Part shown: piece by piece, positions 52,319 through 61,139 of the stretch
How the letters are laid out: every line of letters starts with the position of its first letter
Numbering within the stretch: the stretch's first letter is position 1
Source: Alphaproteobacteria bacterium
GTDB lineage: Bacteria; Pseudomonadota; Alphaproteobacteria; Rs-D84
Assembly: GCA_017511715.1 (NCBI GenBank)
Contig: JAFWJF010000008.1
Location: forward strand, 105,260-169,259
Direction of reading: 5' to 3'
Length of the DNA: 64,000 nucleotides
Notes under the pieces: generated by a model
Told to the model about the DNA's origin: nothing
Seen by the model: the letters and a program-made list of their open reading frames with translations, nothing else
The model's database searches: none
Program-made: the position numbers and the translations under genes

Positions 52319-53215
52319 TTATTCCTTTGAATTTAAGTAAGCAATGGCAGACATTCCGGCACTGCATCCTGTGCCAACCGCAGTTGCGATTTGCATCTTT
52401 ATATTGCTGTGGACATCGCCAGCAACAAACATGCCGTTTGGCAAAGATTCTGGTGATATGCGTCCCATATTGTCGCGCTTGATAGATTCAGAGAGATAAT
52501 CTGTATTTGCTTCGTGTCCAATCGCAACAAATATCCCATCAGTTTCGATTTGTGTACCATCCGTTGTTGTCGCAATCAATTTTTCAGAATCGTCTTTTTG
52601 CGCGATAGATTTCAATTCTGTATTGAACATGCATTTTATGTTTGCTTTTTCATTTATGCGGTCGCGCAAGATGCTTTCTGCACGAAAGAATTCTGATTTG
52701 CGATAAACGATTGTCACATTTTTTGCAATATCTGATAAATACAGCGCATCATTCAATGCAGCATTTCCACCGCCAATAACCAATACATCACGACCAGAAT
52801 AAAAGAAGCCATCGCATGTTGCACAATACGAAACCCCACGACCAAAGAATTCGCGTGCGCCAGATATTTCCAAGCGGCGTGCCTGGGCCCCGGTGGCAAG
52901 TATAACTGTTTTTGTATCAATGGTTTTTCCGTTATCGCATACAACAGAAAATGTGCCGTTTGTATTAAATTTAATATCTGTCGCAGAAGTAAATTCAATC
53001 TTGGCACCAAAAGATTTTGCCTGTTTGGTCATGAATTGAATTAATTCCATCCCCGAACCAGCCCAGCCGGGATAATTTTCCAATTTTGCGATTTCACCGG
53101 TTTGTCCACCCAATGATGGCCCCGCCAAAACAAGGGTAGATTTGTTTGCGCGACCTGTATAAATCGCAGCGGTTAACCCGGCAGGTCCAGAACCTAAAAT
53201 AACAACATCTTGCAT
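52319..53215 (-). CDS. trxB: Thioredoxin-disulfide reductase
   Basis: A flavoenzyme that reduces thioredoxin with NADPH, 298 residues. The FAD site is ILGSGPAGLTAAIY, the redox pair CATC lies at about 131-134, GGGNAALNDA is the second nucleotide fold, and GDVH near the C-terminus contacts FAD. The NADPH-phosphate motif HRRxxxR appears as YRKSEFFR, with His and the second Arg replaced and one residue inserted. Electron-donor preference may therefore differ; this is inference. Confidence 0.93.
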   Translation of the reverse strand: MQDVVILGSGPAGLTAAIYTGRANKSTLVLAGPSLGGQTGEIAKLENYPGWAGSGMELIQFMTKQAKSFGAKIEFTSATDIKFNTNGTFSVVCDNGKTIDTKTVILATGAQARRLEISGAREFFGRGVSYCATCDGFFYSGRDVLVIGGGNAALNDALYLSDIAKNVTIVYRKSEFFRAESILRDRINEKANIKCMFNTELKSIAQKDDSEKLIATTTDGTQIETDGIFVAIGHEANTDYLSESIKRDNMGRISPESLPNGMFVAGDVHSNIKMQIATAVGTGCSAGMSAIAYLNSKE

Positions 53216-53294
53216 TTTTTATCCATTCGTTTCGTTTGCAAAAGCATAGCATAAAAAGCATCACTTGCAAATATAAAAATAGCCGAAATCAGAT

Positions 53295-53792
53295 TTATTT
53301 CTTGAAGTATTTTTTAAGTGTTTCGTATGCGGTATTTATGCGTGTAAATTCATCTGTGGATGATTTGTGTCCCGCAGTGTCCGGGTGGTATTTTTTTGCA
53401 AGTGCACGATATTTTGTTCCAACTTCGCGCCATGTGGCTGTTATTGGCAACCCAAATACTGCAAAAGCAGATGTGATTTGTGAAGACAGTGTCTTTTTGA
53501 CCGGCATTTTGTCAAATGTGTTGCGTCCAGTCAAAAAGTCGTTTATAAAGTTCACATAATCGGCTTCATCGCGATTAACTTTTTCTTTGTCTTTGTCGGC
53601 GATTCCAAATGTTTCGCGTTCCCATTCTGCATCGATTTCATCAGGTGTCATATTGGCATAATAATTCCAATTTTTATTATATTCTGCCGCATGTTCTTTA
53701 CAGAACCACCAATATTCTTTCAAATCGCGCGTTTTGGGCGCGCGGCAAGTGCCGGCTTTTGTGCATCCTGGATGATCGCATTTCGTTATCAT
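53295..53792 (-). CDS. J-domain protein
   Basis: 165 residues. The C-terminal 60 residues form a DnaJ domain with KYHPDTAG holding the HPD tripeptide (about 135-138), ending ETLKKYFKK. The N-terminal part has four Cys/His positions (CDHPGC, KAGTC, FCKEHA) that could bind zinc. This arrangement is found in a J protein conserved in alphaproteobacteria. It presumably stimulates DnaK; the client is unknown. It lies two bases downstream of xerD and probably shares its message. Confidence 0.88.
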   Translation of the reverse strand: MITKCDHPGCTKAGTCRAPKTRDLKEYWWFCKEHAAEYNKNWNYYANMTPDEIDAEWERETFGIADKDKEKVNRDEADYVNFINDFLTGRNTFDKMPVKKTLSSQITSAFAVFGLPITATWREVGTKYRALAKKYHPDTAGHKSSTDEFTRINTAYETLKKYFKK

Positions 53793-53794
53793 GG

Positions 53795-54658
53795 TTATAT
53801 GTCCTTAATCTTATTATGAGCCAATGGGTGCGCTTTTTCAACTGTGTCGCGTAATTTTTCTGGCAATACATGTGTATAAATTTGGGTTGTAGAAATATCT
53901 TCGTGCCCCAACATTGTTTGTATAACGCGCAAATTTGCACCACCCGCCAACAAGTGCGATGCGAACGAATGCCGCAAAACATGAGGGCTGACGCGCTTGG
54001 GGTCTATGCCCGCCAAAACAGCGCATTTTTTTAGAATCTTGAAAAAACCATCGCGTGTAATGTGTCCTGTTTGTGAATTTGTTGGAAATATGTATTTGGA
54101 ATCAATCGGACCACGTACGTTCAGCCATTTGTGCAAGGCATCTTGTGCGCCTTCGTGCATGGGCACCAGTCTTTCTTTCGCCCCTTTGCCATGTATTAAC
54201 AATTTGTCACCAAGGTTTGCAGAAAGCGGTAATTCGCATAATTCGCTTACGCGAAGGCCTGATGCATAAAGCAATTCTATCATGCAACGCAGACGAATTG
54301 ATGTTTTGATATCGCCTGCTGAAGATATTAAAAGTTCAATTTCGTCCATTGATAAATATTTGGGCAAAGCGCGATTGCGCTTGGGTAATTCCAGATTTGT
54401 TGTTGGGTTTGTTGTTATTATTTTTTCCAACATTAAAAATTTGTAGAAACTGCGCAGGGCACTGGCTTTGCGGGCTATAGATGACGCTTTGTCGGGCAGG
54501 TGCGATAAATATTCTTGGATATCTTGGTTTGTTGCGTTTAACAAATTTCCAATAGATTCTTGGGCGTGTTGCAAATCAGAAGAATATGCAGCAAGTGTCT
54601 TTTGACTGCGACCTTTTTCTGCTGAAAGTGCTTCCAAAAAAATATCAATATAATTCAT
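53795..54658 (-). CDS. xerD: Tyrosine recombinase XerD
   Basis: With XerC it resolves chromosome dimers at dif under FtsK control (ftsK begins at 63370). The product is 287 residues: an N-terminal SAM-like core-binding domain, then the catalytic domain with Arg in SGLRVSEL, Lys in HGKGAKER, HVLRHSF (H-x-x-R), GHED and the nucleophile Tyr in TQIYTHV. It resembles XerD rather than XerC in length and in the LPKRNRALPKYLS linker. Its start overlaps the stop of the 43-residue gene by four bases. Confidence 0.92.
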   Translation of the reverse strand: MNYIDIFLEALSAEKGRSQKTLAAYSSDLQHAQESIGNLLNATNQDIQEYLSHLPDKASSIARKASALRSFYKFLMLEKIITTNPTTNLELPKRNRALPKYLSMDEIELLISSAGDIKTSIRLRCMIELLYASGLRVSELCELPLSANLGDKLLIHGKGAKERLVPMHEGAQDALHKWLNVRGPIDSKYIFPTNSQTGHITRDGFFKILKKCAVLAGIDPKRVSPHVLRHSFASHLLAGGANLRVIQTMLGHEDISTTQIYTHVLPEKLRDTVEKAHPLAHNKIKDI

Positions 54659-54786
54659 GGATAAAGCACAACTTCTGTAAATACTGGGGTGTTAGAAAAA
54701 GATACAATCATGCCAAGCAACAATAAAACCAATATTGCCCAGATGATATATTTCTTTTTGTTTTTATTTTTTCTGTAAATTGGCAT
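54655..54786 (-). CDS. Small single-pass membrane protein (43 aa)
   Basis: A short reading frame with AGGA eight bases before the ATG at 54786 and a stop overlapping xerD by four bases (ATGA), a sign of translational coupling. The product has a basic N-terminus (MPIYRKNKNKKKY), one hydrophobic helix (IIWAILVLLLLGMIV, about 14-28) and a short tail ending EVVLYP. Orientation by the positive-inside rule puts the tail in the periplasm. It lies between lptG and xerD. Family not recognised. Confidence 0.7.
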   Translation of the reverse strand: MPIYRKNKNKKKYIIWAILVLLLLGMIVSFSNTPVFTEVVLYP

Positions 54787-54797
54787 TTTTTTGATTC

Positions 54798-55865
54798 CTA
54801 TATCGTGTCAAAACTGGTTATAAAAGTGCATGCGCCTGTGATAATTATTATTTGTGGCGCGACAATTGCAATAATCGGTGGTAATGTGCCGGTGTTCCCC
54901 AATGCATTAAAAACGTTAACTATGAAATAAAGTCCAAAGCACGTCACAATACCAAGGCTGAATTTTACCCCAAAGTTATAATTTCTGCGTTGTTTGGTTT
55001 GTGAAAATGCGATACCAAGAACAGTCATTGCTATAAGCGTTAATGGTAAAAACAACAGTGTCCAGAACTGAACCAGATGTCCGCGCGTGGAAACACCAAT
55101 TGCATTCATCTTGTGAATAAATGCGGGCAATTTCCAAAATGAAATCTGGTCTGGTTGTAAATATCTGTCCAATACCGTTTGTGGTGTTAGTTTTGTGTCA
55201 ATGTGGCGTTCCCCCTGGCGAGAGATGCCACTCTCGTCAATTATGTCGGCGTGTTCGATATTAATACCGTGCCCTGACAATGTTGCTTTTTTTGCAGATA
55301 TGCGTTCTTTTAATTTGAAATTTTGGTCTTGGACCAATATGGTTATGTCATCAAAGATGATATCTTTGTTTTTTGATATGTTCATGCCGGTTGCCCGGGC
55401 GGTCAAATAACCTTCGTCAGAAGATTCGCGTAACCATATCGCGTTGTCTATCATTTTCAACTGATGGTTCGTAAGATTGCGTGTTGTTAAATTCACGGAA
55501 TATGGGTTAACAACCGTTGCCGCAAAAATTCCAACCAAAAAAGCACCGATTAAAAAAGGTTTAGCAATTTGAAAAGGGGACATCCCTGCGCCAGATATAA
55601 TTATTAATTCTGAAGATTTTGTCAGATTATAAAACGCAACCAATGTTCCCATGAATACCGCCAAAGGTAAAAACATCGGCACATATTCCAGTAATCTTAC
55701 CCATGCATCCATCAATGTTGTTAATGCATTTGGGTTGGAAGACAGTCTTTCTACAAACGTCACAGCATATATAATTCCACAGGTCGTCAGCATAATCAGC
55801 AAAAAACTGACAAAAAATCGCCGCATCAGGAATAAAGTCAAAACATTTGGTTTCATTTTATACAT
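54798..55865 (-). CDS. lptG: LPS export permease LptG (LptF/LptG family)
   Basis: An inner-membrane permease of the LptB2FG extractor that passes LPS to the Lpt bridge. The product is 355 residues from the ATG at 55865: six membrane helices in two groups of three with a periplasmic beta-jellyroll domain between (about 135-255). LPLAVFMGTLVAFYNLTKSSELIIISGAGMSPF is characteristic. LptG is preferred to LptF from its position and length; the pair partner is not in the window. On the minus strand TATACT (55875-55880) lies just before the start, so the message may be nearly leaderless. Confidence 0.88.
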   Translation of the reverse strand: MYKMKPNVLTLFLMRRFFVSFLLIMLTTCGIIYAVTFVERLSSNPNALTTLMDAWVRLLEYVPMFLPLAVFMGTLVAFYNLTKSSELIIISGAGMSPFQIAKPFLIGAFLVGIFAATVVNPYSVNLTTRNLTNHQLKMIDNAIWLRESSDEGYLTARATGMNISKNKDIIFDDITILVQDQNFKLKERISAKKATLSGHGINIEHADIIDESGISRQGERHIDTKLTPQTVLDRYLQPDQISFWKLPAFIHKMNAIGVSTRGHLVQFWTLLFLPLTLIAMTVLGIAFSQTKQRRNYNFGVKFSLGIVTCFGLYFIVNVFNALGNTGTLPPIIAIVAPQIIIITGACTFITSFDTI

Positions 55866-55948
55866 AATATATATAGTATAATAGATTGAATTGAATTGCA
55901 AAATTAAATTTTATGTTATATTGTTATATCTAAAATTAAGGATGTATC

Positions 55949-56419
55949 ATGGAAAAAAAGCCGATTTCACGACAGGGTTTTGATGCCTTGTTGGCAGAAT
56001 TGAAAGATTTGAAAGAAAACCAAAGACCAGAAATATTAAAGGTTGTTCAATGGGCGCGTTCCCTCGGTGATTTGTCTGAAAATGCAGATTACAGTGCCGC
56101 CAAAGAAAAACAACGTCAAATTGATAAACGTATTCAATTTATTGAAAATACTATTGAAAATGCCCAGGTTATTGATATAGATAGTTTGTCTGGGAATCGT
56201 GTTGTCTTTGGTGCCAAGGTTGTGACCGAAGACGAAGATGGTAATAAAATGGAATGTCGTATTTTGTCTGATATTGAATCAGATGGTCGGCTTGTGATAT
56301 CTTGTACTTCGCCGGTTGGGCGTGCGTTAATCGGACATTGTGTGGGTGATACATGCACTGTGCGGTTGCCAAGCGGTGAAAAAGAATTCGAGATTGTGGA
56401 TGTAAAATTCAAGGATTAA
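55949..56419 (+). CDS. greA: Transcription elongation factor GreA
   Basis: GreA enters the RNA polymerase secondary channel and stimulates cleavage of backtracked RNA. The 156 residues are full length: an N-terminal coiled coil with the tip acidic residues in GDLSENADYSAAKE, then the C-terminal FKBP-like domain (SPVGRALIGHCVGDTC). AAGGATGT precedes the ATG. mutL follows after one base. Confidence 0.97.
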   Translation: MEKKPISRQGFDALLAELKDLKENQRPEILKVVQWARSLGDLSENADYSAAKEKQRQIDKRIQFIENTIENAQVIDIDSLSGNRVVFGAKVVTEDEDGNKMECRILSDIESDGRLVISCTSPVGRALIGHCVGDTCTVRLPSGEKEFEIVDVKFKD

Positions 56420-56420
56420 A

Positions 56421-58148
56421 ATGTCCGTTCGTGTTTTACCTGATTTTTTGGTTAACCAAATCGCCGCTGGTGAAGTGGTCGAAAGACCGGCAAGTGTTGT
56501 TAAGGAATTGGTGGAAAATGCGCTGGATGCGGGGGCGGACCAAATTATTATCGATGTTGTTGATGGTGGGCGCACACTTATTTCTGTTATTGATAATGGA
56601 AAGGGTATGCCAAAGGAAGACCTGGCAAATTCCATATTGCGTCATGCGACTTCTAAATTGCCGGACGATGATTTGTTGAATATTAGTTATATGGGCTTTC
56701 GTGGTGAAGCGTTGCCGTCAATTGCGTCTGTGTCTGATATGAGTATTGATACTTTTTATCATGGGGAATTGAACGGGTGGCAACTGGATGCGACAAGTGG
56801 CGAAATAAAACCGTCAAGTTGGGAAAACGGAACGCGGATAAGGGTTGCGAATCTGTTTGCTAAAACGCCGGCGCGCCTGAAATTCCTTAACAGTGATAAA
56901 TCAGAAATGTTGGCAATCTTGGATGTGGTCAAAAGGTTGGCAATGGCGCGCGTGGATGTCGGTTTTGTTCTGAACGACAAATGGCGTTTTCCGAAAAATC
57001 AAGATTTGTTGGAACGCATAATTTCTGTTATGGGCGAAGATGTTAGGGGGCAAATGTTGGCGGTTGATGCAAAATCTTCTTCGGGCGAAATGCGTATTCA
57101 TGGGTATATTTCGCATCCGACCCTGCGACGTGCATCAAGTGTTGACCAGTTCCTGTTTGTGAACGGACGACCGGTAAAAGATAAGGTTTTGGTTGCGGCA
57201 TTGCGTGCGTCCTATATGGATGTTATGCATGCGCGTGAATTTCCACTTTGTGCGCTTTATCTTGAATTGCCATCGCGTAATGTTGATGTGAATGTGTCGC
57301 CCGCAAAAACAGAAGTGCATTTCTTGGAACCAACACATGTTCGGGCGTTTATTATCAAGACTTTAAGGGACGTTTTATCAAATACATTAAATGAAAATGT
57401 TCGCCAATCACAAGTGGTTAATTCGCAAAATTCAGAATTTAGATTAGGTTTGGCACAAACAGTTTTTCGGGCGGCACAAAACAATTCTTTTGCGCGAAGT
57501 TTTGTTGCGGAACCAACATTTAATCGTGGTGAAATTCGTGCACCGGACAAGGTTGAAACAGTGTTCGAAACTGATGCGTTCGATTTGCCGCTGGGTCGTG
57601 TTATTGGTCAATTAAATAATAAGTATATATTGGCAGAAAACAAAGATGGCTTTGTCATAATAGACCAGCATGCCGCGCATGAACGCATTACTTATGAAAA
57701 ATTAAGAACACATACAATCAAGACGCAGCCGCTTTTGGCACCAATAGTGATTAAATTGAAAGCGGAAGATGCTGAATCTGTTTTGACAATCAAAGACGAA
57801 TTGAAACAATGTGGTTTGCAGATTGATTCTTTTGGTGATGAAGCGATTGCTGTTTTCGAGAAACCATCAGATTGGGAACTTGATTGGCAAAAATGTTTCC
57901 AAGAAATCGCAGATGAAGTTCGCGCATACGGGCATTCTTCGCGCATACAAGAAAAATTACATCTGAAATTGGCGAATTATGCGTGTCATCATTCTGTGCG
58001 CGCGGGTCGCAAATTAAACATGGCGGAAATGGATGCGCTTTTGCGCGATATCGAACGGACAGAGCGGGGCAGTGAATGCAATCATGGCCGCCCGGTTTAT
58101 AAAGTTATTCCGATATCTGAATTAGACGAAATGTTTGAAAGGATTTAA
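56421..58148 (+). CDS. mutL: DNA mismatch repair protein MutL
   Basis: MutL couples MutS mismatch recognition to strand removal. The 575 residues start with the GHKL ATPase: NQIAAGEVVERPASVVKELVENALDAGAD, DNGKGM and MGFRGEALPSIASV. The C-terminal dimerisation domain begins near 385 (GRVIGQLNNKYILAE) and ends with CNHGRPVYK. The endonuclease motif DQHA(X)2E(X)4E reads DQHAAHERITYE, and CNHGRP is present, so latent nickase activity is possible. It is coupled to greA. Confidence 0.96.
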   Translation: MSVRVLPDFLVNQIAAGEVVERPASVVKELVENALDAGADQIIIDVVDGGRTLISVIDNGKGMPKEDLANSILRHATSKLPDDDLLNISYMGFRGEALPSIASVSDMSIDTFYHGELNGWQLDATSGEIKPSSWENGTRIRVANLFAKTPARLKFLNSDKSEMLAILDVVKRLAMARVDVGFVLNDKWRFPKNQDLLERIISVMGEDVRGQMLAVDAKSSSGEMRIHGYISHPTLRRASSVDQFLFVNGRPVKDKVLVAALRASYMDVMHAREFPLCALYLELPSRNVDVNVSPAKTEVHFLEPTHVRAFIIKTLRDVLSNTLNENVRQSQVVNSQNSEFRLGLAQTVFRAAQNNSFARSFVAEPTFNRGEIRAPDKVETVFETDAFDLPLGRVIGQLNNKYILAENKDGFVIIDQHAAHERITYEKLRTHTIKTQPLLAPIVIKLKAEDAESVLTIKDELKQCGLQIDSFGDEAIAVFEKPSDWELDWQKCFQEIADEVRAYGHSSRIQEKLHLKLANYACHHSVRAGRKLNMAEMDALLRDIERTERGSECNHGRPVYKVIPISELDEMFERI

Positions 58149-58174
58149 AAACCACCTAATTGGGTGGTTTTTGT
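58147..58174 (+). terminator. Terminator of greA-mutL
   Basis: AAAACCACC pairs with GGTGGTTTT around TAATTG, followed by TGTTTTT. Confidence 0.88.
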
Positions 58175-58318
58175 TTTTACTTTGACTTTTGTTCTTTCAT
58201 AAGTGTGTTTTTTTCAATGTGTTATTCTGATTTTAATTTTGTGTTGATTAACAAAATTTGGTGCTTTACTTATCGTTCTTTTTTTACTAGTATTCCCATA
58301 TAAAAAAGGAGATTTTTC

Positions 58319-58633
58319 ATGAATGAAACGGTTGAAGTTGTAAATCAAACGGCGCAAACACTGCCAAATGCCCAAGCGCAAGGCGGTATGTGGGGTATGA
58401 TTCTTTATTGCATTATTATTATGGCTATACTTTATTTCTTTATGATACGTCCAAATAAAAAACGTATGGCGGAATATCAAAAAATGCTTGATTCTATCAA
58501 GGTTGGTAATCGTGTTCTTGCAGCCGGTATTTATGGGACTGTGAAAAAAGTAAACGAAAGAACTATCGAAATGGAAATTGCAAAGGGCGTTGTTGTTGAA
58601 GTGAACAAAAACGCTGTTGCGGCAATTGAATAA
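58319..58633 (+). CDS. yajC: Sec translocon accessory protein YajC
   Basis: A 104-residue single-pass protein of the SecDF-YajC complex. After a short exported N-terminus comes a membrane helix (about 24-42, MWGMILYCIIIMAILYFFMI). RPNKKRMAEYQKMLDSIKVGNRV and AAGIYGTV are typical. AAAAGGAG precedes the ATG. It leads the yajC-secD-secF operon; I do not see a convincing -35/-10 pair in the AT-rich 145 bases upstream. Confidence 0.96.
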   Translation: MNETVEVVNQTAQTLPNAQAQGGMWGMILYCIIIMAILYFFMIRPNKKRMAEYQKMLDSIKVGNRVLAAGIYGTVKKVNERTIEMEIAKGVVVEVNKNAVAAIE

Positions 58634-58651
58634 TTTTTCAGGGGTATATAA

Positions 58652-60211
58652 ATGTTTAAGAAGTTAGTGATTGTATTTATTTCTTTGTTCGGAATACTGT
58701 TGGCTGTGCCAACATTGTCACCAAAATTAGCACCTTATTTTCCTTCGTGGATTCGACCAATTCCGTTGGGACTTGATTTGAAAGGCGGTGCTCAACTTTT
58801 GTTGGAAGTTGATACAGATGTTATGTTAAAGGAAAAATCTGCACAACTTTATGACGAAGTGCGCAGTGCCCTTATTGACAGAAGCAAGGGTGTTATTCGT
58901 TTTTCTGATTTGCGAAATACTGGGAATTCAGTGACGCTGGTTGTGCGTGAAAGTGATGAAGTGTCAAAAGCCAAAGGACGTTTACGCAGTGTCTTGGGCA
59001 ATGCGGTTGATGTTGCGTCAAGTGGTAAAAACCTGACGATTACTTATACAGCCAAAGCACGCGAAGAAATGGTGCAAGATGCGATGTCGCGCAGTATTGA
59101 AATTGTTCGCCGCCGTATCGATGCGTTGGGAACAAAAGAGCCTTCAATTCAATCACAGGGTGGTAAATATATCTTGGTACAATTGCCGGGTGTTGATAAC
59201 CCAGAACATATCAAAGAATTAATTGGTAAGACTGCCAAGATGACGTTCCATTTGGTTAATGAAAATATAACAAGTGAACAATTGGCATCGGGGCATGCGC
59301 CAAGTGGTACATTGTTCTTGGAATACATGGAAAACCCAGGACAAAAGATTCCTGTGTATGCCCATGTTGAAGTGTCCGGTGACAGTCTGAAAAATTCCGA
59401 GGCTTCGTTTGATCAAAATAATATGCCGGTTGTGACAACTGAATTTGATACATCGGGTGCACGCCGTTTTGCAAAATTAACCACAGAACATGTGAACGAA
59501 AGATTTGCAATTGTTTTGGACGACAAAGTTTTGTCTGCACCAACAATTCGTGAACCCATACCAGGTGGACGTGGTCAGATTTCTGGTAATTTCACACTGC
59601 AAAGCGCGAAAGATTTGGCTGTGCTGTTGCGTTCTGGTGCGTTGCCGGCACCATTGGAAGTTATCGAAGAAAGAACAGTTGGGGCAGGTTTGGGGGCTGA
59701 TACAATCGCAACCGGTAAAATTGGTTCGGTGGTTGGTGTCTTGTTTATCTTGGTCTTTATGGCAATGTTGTATGGAATATTTGGTTTGTTTGCAGATATT
59801 GTTTTAATCGTCAACCTTTTGATGATTATCGGGGTGTCCGCATTGTTTGGGGCAACTTTAACACTGCCTGGAATCGCCGGTATCGTGTTGACGTTGGGGA
59901 TGGCGGTTGACGCTAATATTTTGCCTTTTGAGCGAATTCGTGATGAAGTGCGCAGCGGTGTTCCAACATTGCGTGCGGTCGATTATGGCTTTACGCGTTC
60001 CACGAAAACAGTGTTGGATGGTGAATTAACTAATTTAATCTGTGCCTTGATTTTGTTCCAATTCGGCGCGGGTCCAATTCGTGGTTTTGCGGTTACATTA
60101 TCAATCGGTGTGGCAACAACTTTGTTTACTTGTTTGTTGTTGACCCGTGTGTTTGTTGATTGGTATATGAACGGCAAAAGCAAAAAAATCGGCTATATCA
60201 GAAATAAATAA
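58652..60211 (+). CDS. secD: Protein translocase subunit SecD
   Basis: SecD uses the proton gradient to pull preproteins through SecYEG on the periplasmic side. The 519 residues have an N-terminal helix, a large P1 domain (LGLDLKGGAQLLLEVD, RRRIDALGTKEPSIQSQG, YILVQLPG) and five C-terminal helices with GIAGIVLTLGMAVDANILPFERIRDE. Length and motifs are normal. The gene follows yajC by 18 bases. Confidence 0.97.
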   Translation: MFKKLVIVFISLFGILLAVPTLSPKLAPYFPSWIRPIPLGLDLKGGAQLLLEVDTDVMLKEKSAQLYDEVRSALIDRSKGVIRFSDLRNTGNSVTLVVRESDEVSKAKGRLRSVLGNAVDVASSGKNLTITYTAKAREEMVQDAMSRSIEIVRRRIDALGTKEPSIQSQGGKYILVQLPGVDNPEHIKELIGKTAKMTFHLVNENITSEQLASGHAPSGTLFLEYMENPGQKIPVYAHVEVSGDSLKNSEASFDQNNMPVVTTEFDTSGARRFAKLTTEHVNERFAIVLDDKVLSAPTIREPIPGGRGQISGNFTLQSAKDLAVLLRSGALPAPLEVIEERTVGAGLGADTIATGKIGSVVGVLFILVFMAMLYGIFGLFADIVLIVNLLMIIGVSALFGATLTLPGIAGIVLTLGMAVDANILPFERIRDEVRSGVPTLRAVDYGFTRSTKTVLDGELTNLICALILFQFGAGPIRGFAVTLSIGVATTLFTCLLLTRVFVDWYMNGKSKKIGYIRNK

Positions 60212-60241
60212 AAAGAAAGTGCAATTATAAAATAGGGGAAA

Positions 60242-61108
60242 ATGATGAAACTGCATTTTATGAAATATCGTAAATTATCGTATTGGATTTCTGCAATTTG
60301 TGTTGCGCTTTCCATTATTTCAATCGTGTTCAAAGGCTTTAATTATGGTATTGACTTTTCCGGGGGAATTTCAATGGAAGTACAACCGGTCAGTGCTGAT
60401 TATACTGTGGATAAAATGCGTCATGATTTGGCACAATTCAAGCCTGAATTGCAGGCGGTTGATGGAAATTCCGTCTTGATTCGTGTTGGTTTGCCAAAGG
60501 GGTCTACCGATGAAGAACAAAATGTTCGTGTCGCAGAAATTAAAAATATTTTGGGTAATCGTGTGACTTATTCTCAGATTCAGGTTGTTGGTCCAAAAAT
60601 TGGTGGCGAATTGATTCGTGGTGGTATTTTGGCAATATTGGTTTCTTTCGTTATGATGGCGGTCTATATTTGGGTGCGTTATCGCGGTGGGTATGCCGTT
60701 GGTTCGTTCGTGTCGCTGATATTTGATTTAATTTTGATGTTCGGATTCTTTTCTGCGGTAGGTCTTGAATTTAACCAAACGGCGATTGCTGTTATTTTGA
60801 TGGGGGTCGGTTATTCTGTGAATGACAAGGTTGTGAATTATGACCGAATTGATGAAAATATAAAAAAGTATCATAAAATGCCAATTTCTGATATAATCGA
60901 TTTGTCGGTTAATGAAATGCTTTATCGTACAATTATGACCAGTGTGTCCACAATTTTGGCGATGGTTGGTATTTATATGTTCGGTGGACAAATGTTGCGC
61001 GAATTTGCTGTCGCGATGACATTTTCTATCGTCAGCGGAACATTGACCAGTATTTATATCTCTAATGTTATTTTGTATCACTTTAATTTAAGGGAAACAG
61101 AATATTAA
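60242..61108 (+). CDS. secF: Protein translocase subunit SecF
   Basis: The SecD partner, 288 residues with six membrane helices. The first helix ends before GFNYGIDFSGGISMEVQ; VVGPKIGGELI, then GVGYSVNDKVVNYDRI and MTSVSTILAMVGIYMFGG are diagnostic. Two ATG codons (60242, 60245) follow AGGGGA; the second has better spacing. The gene follows secD by 30 bases. Confidence 0.96.
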   Translation: MMKLHFMKYRKLSYWISAICVALSIISIVFKGFNYGIDFSGGISMEVQPVSADYTVDKMRHDLAQFKPELQAVDGNSVLIRVGLPKGSTDEEQNVRVAEIKNILGNRVTYSQIQVVGPKIGGELIRGGILAILVSFVMMAVYIWVRYRGGYAVGSFVSLIFDLILMFGFFSAVGLEFNQTAIAVILMGVGYSVNDKVVNYDRIDENIKKYHKMPISDIIDLSVNEMLYRTIMTSVSTILAMVGIYMFGGQMLREFAVAMTFSIVSGTLTSIYISNVILYHFNLRETEY

Positions 61109-61139
61109 AAACTTTGTACCCGGGGGAAAGGAGAATATT

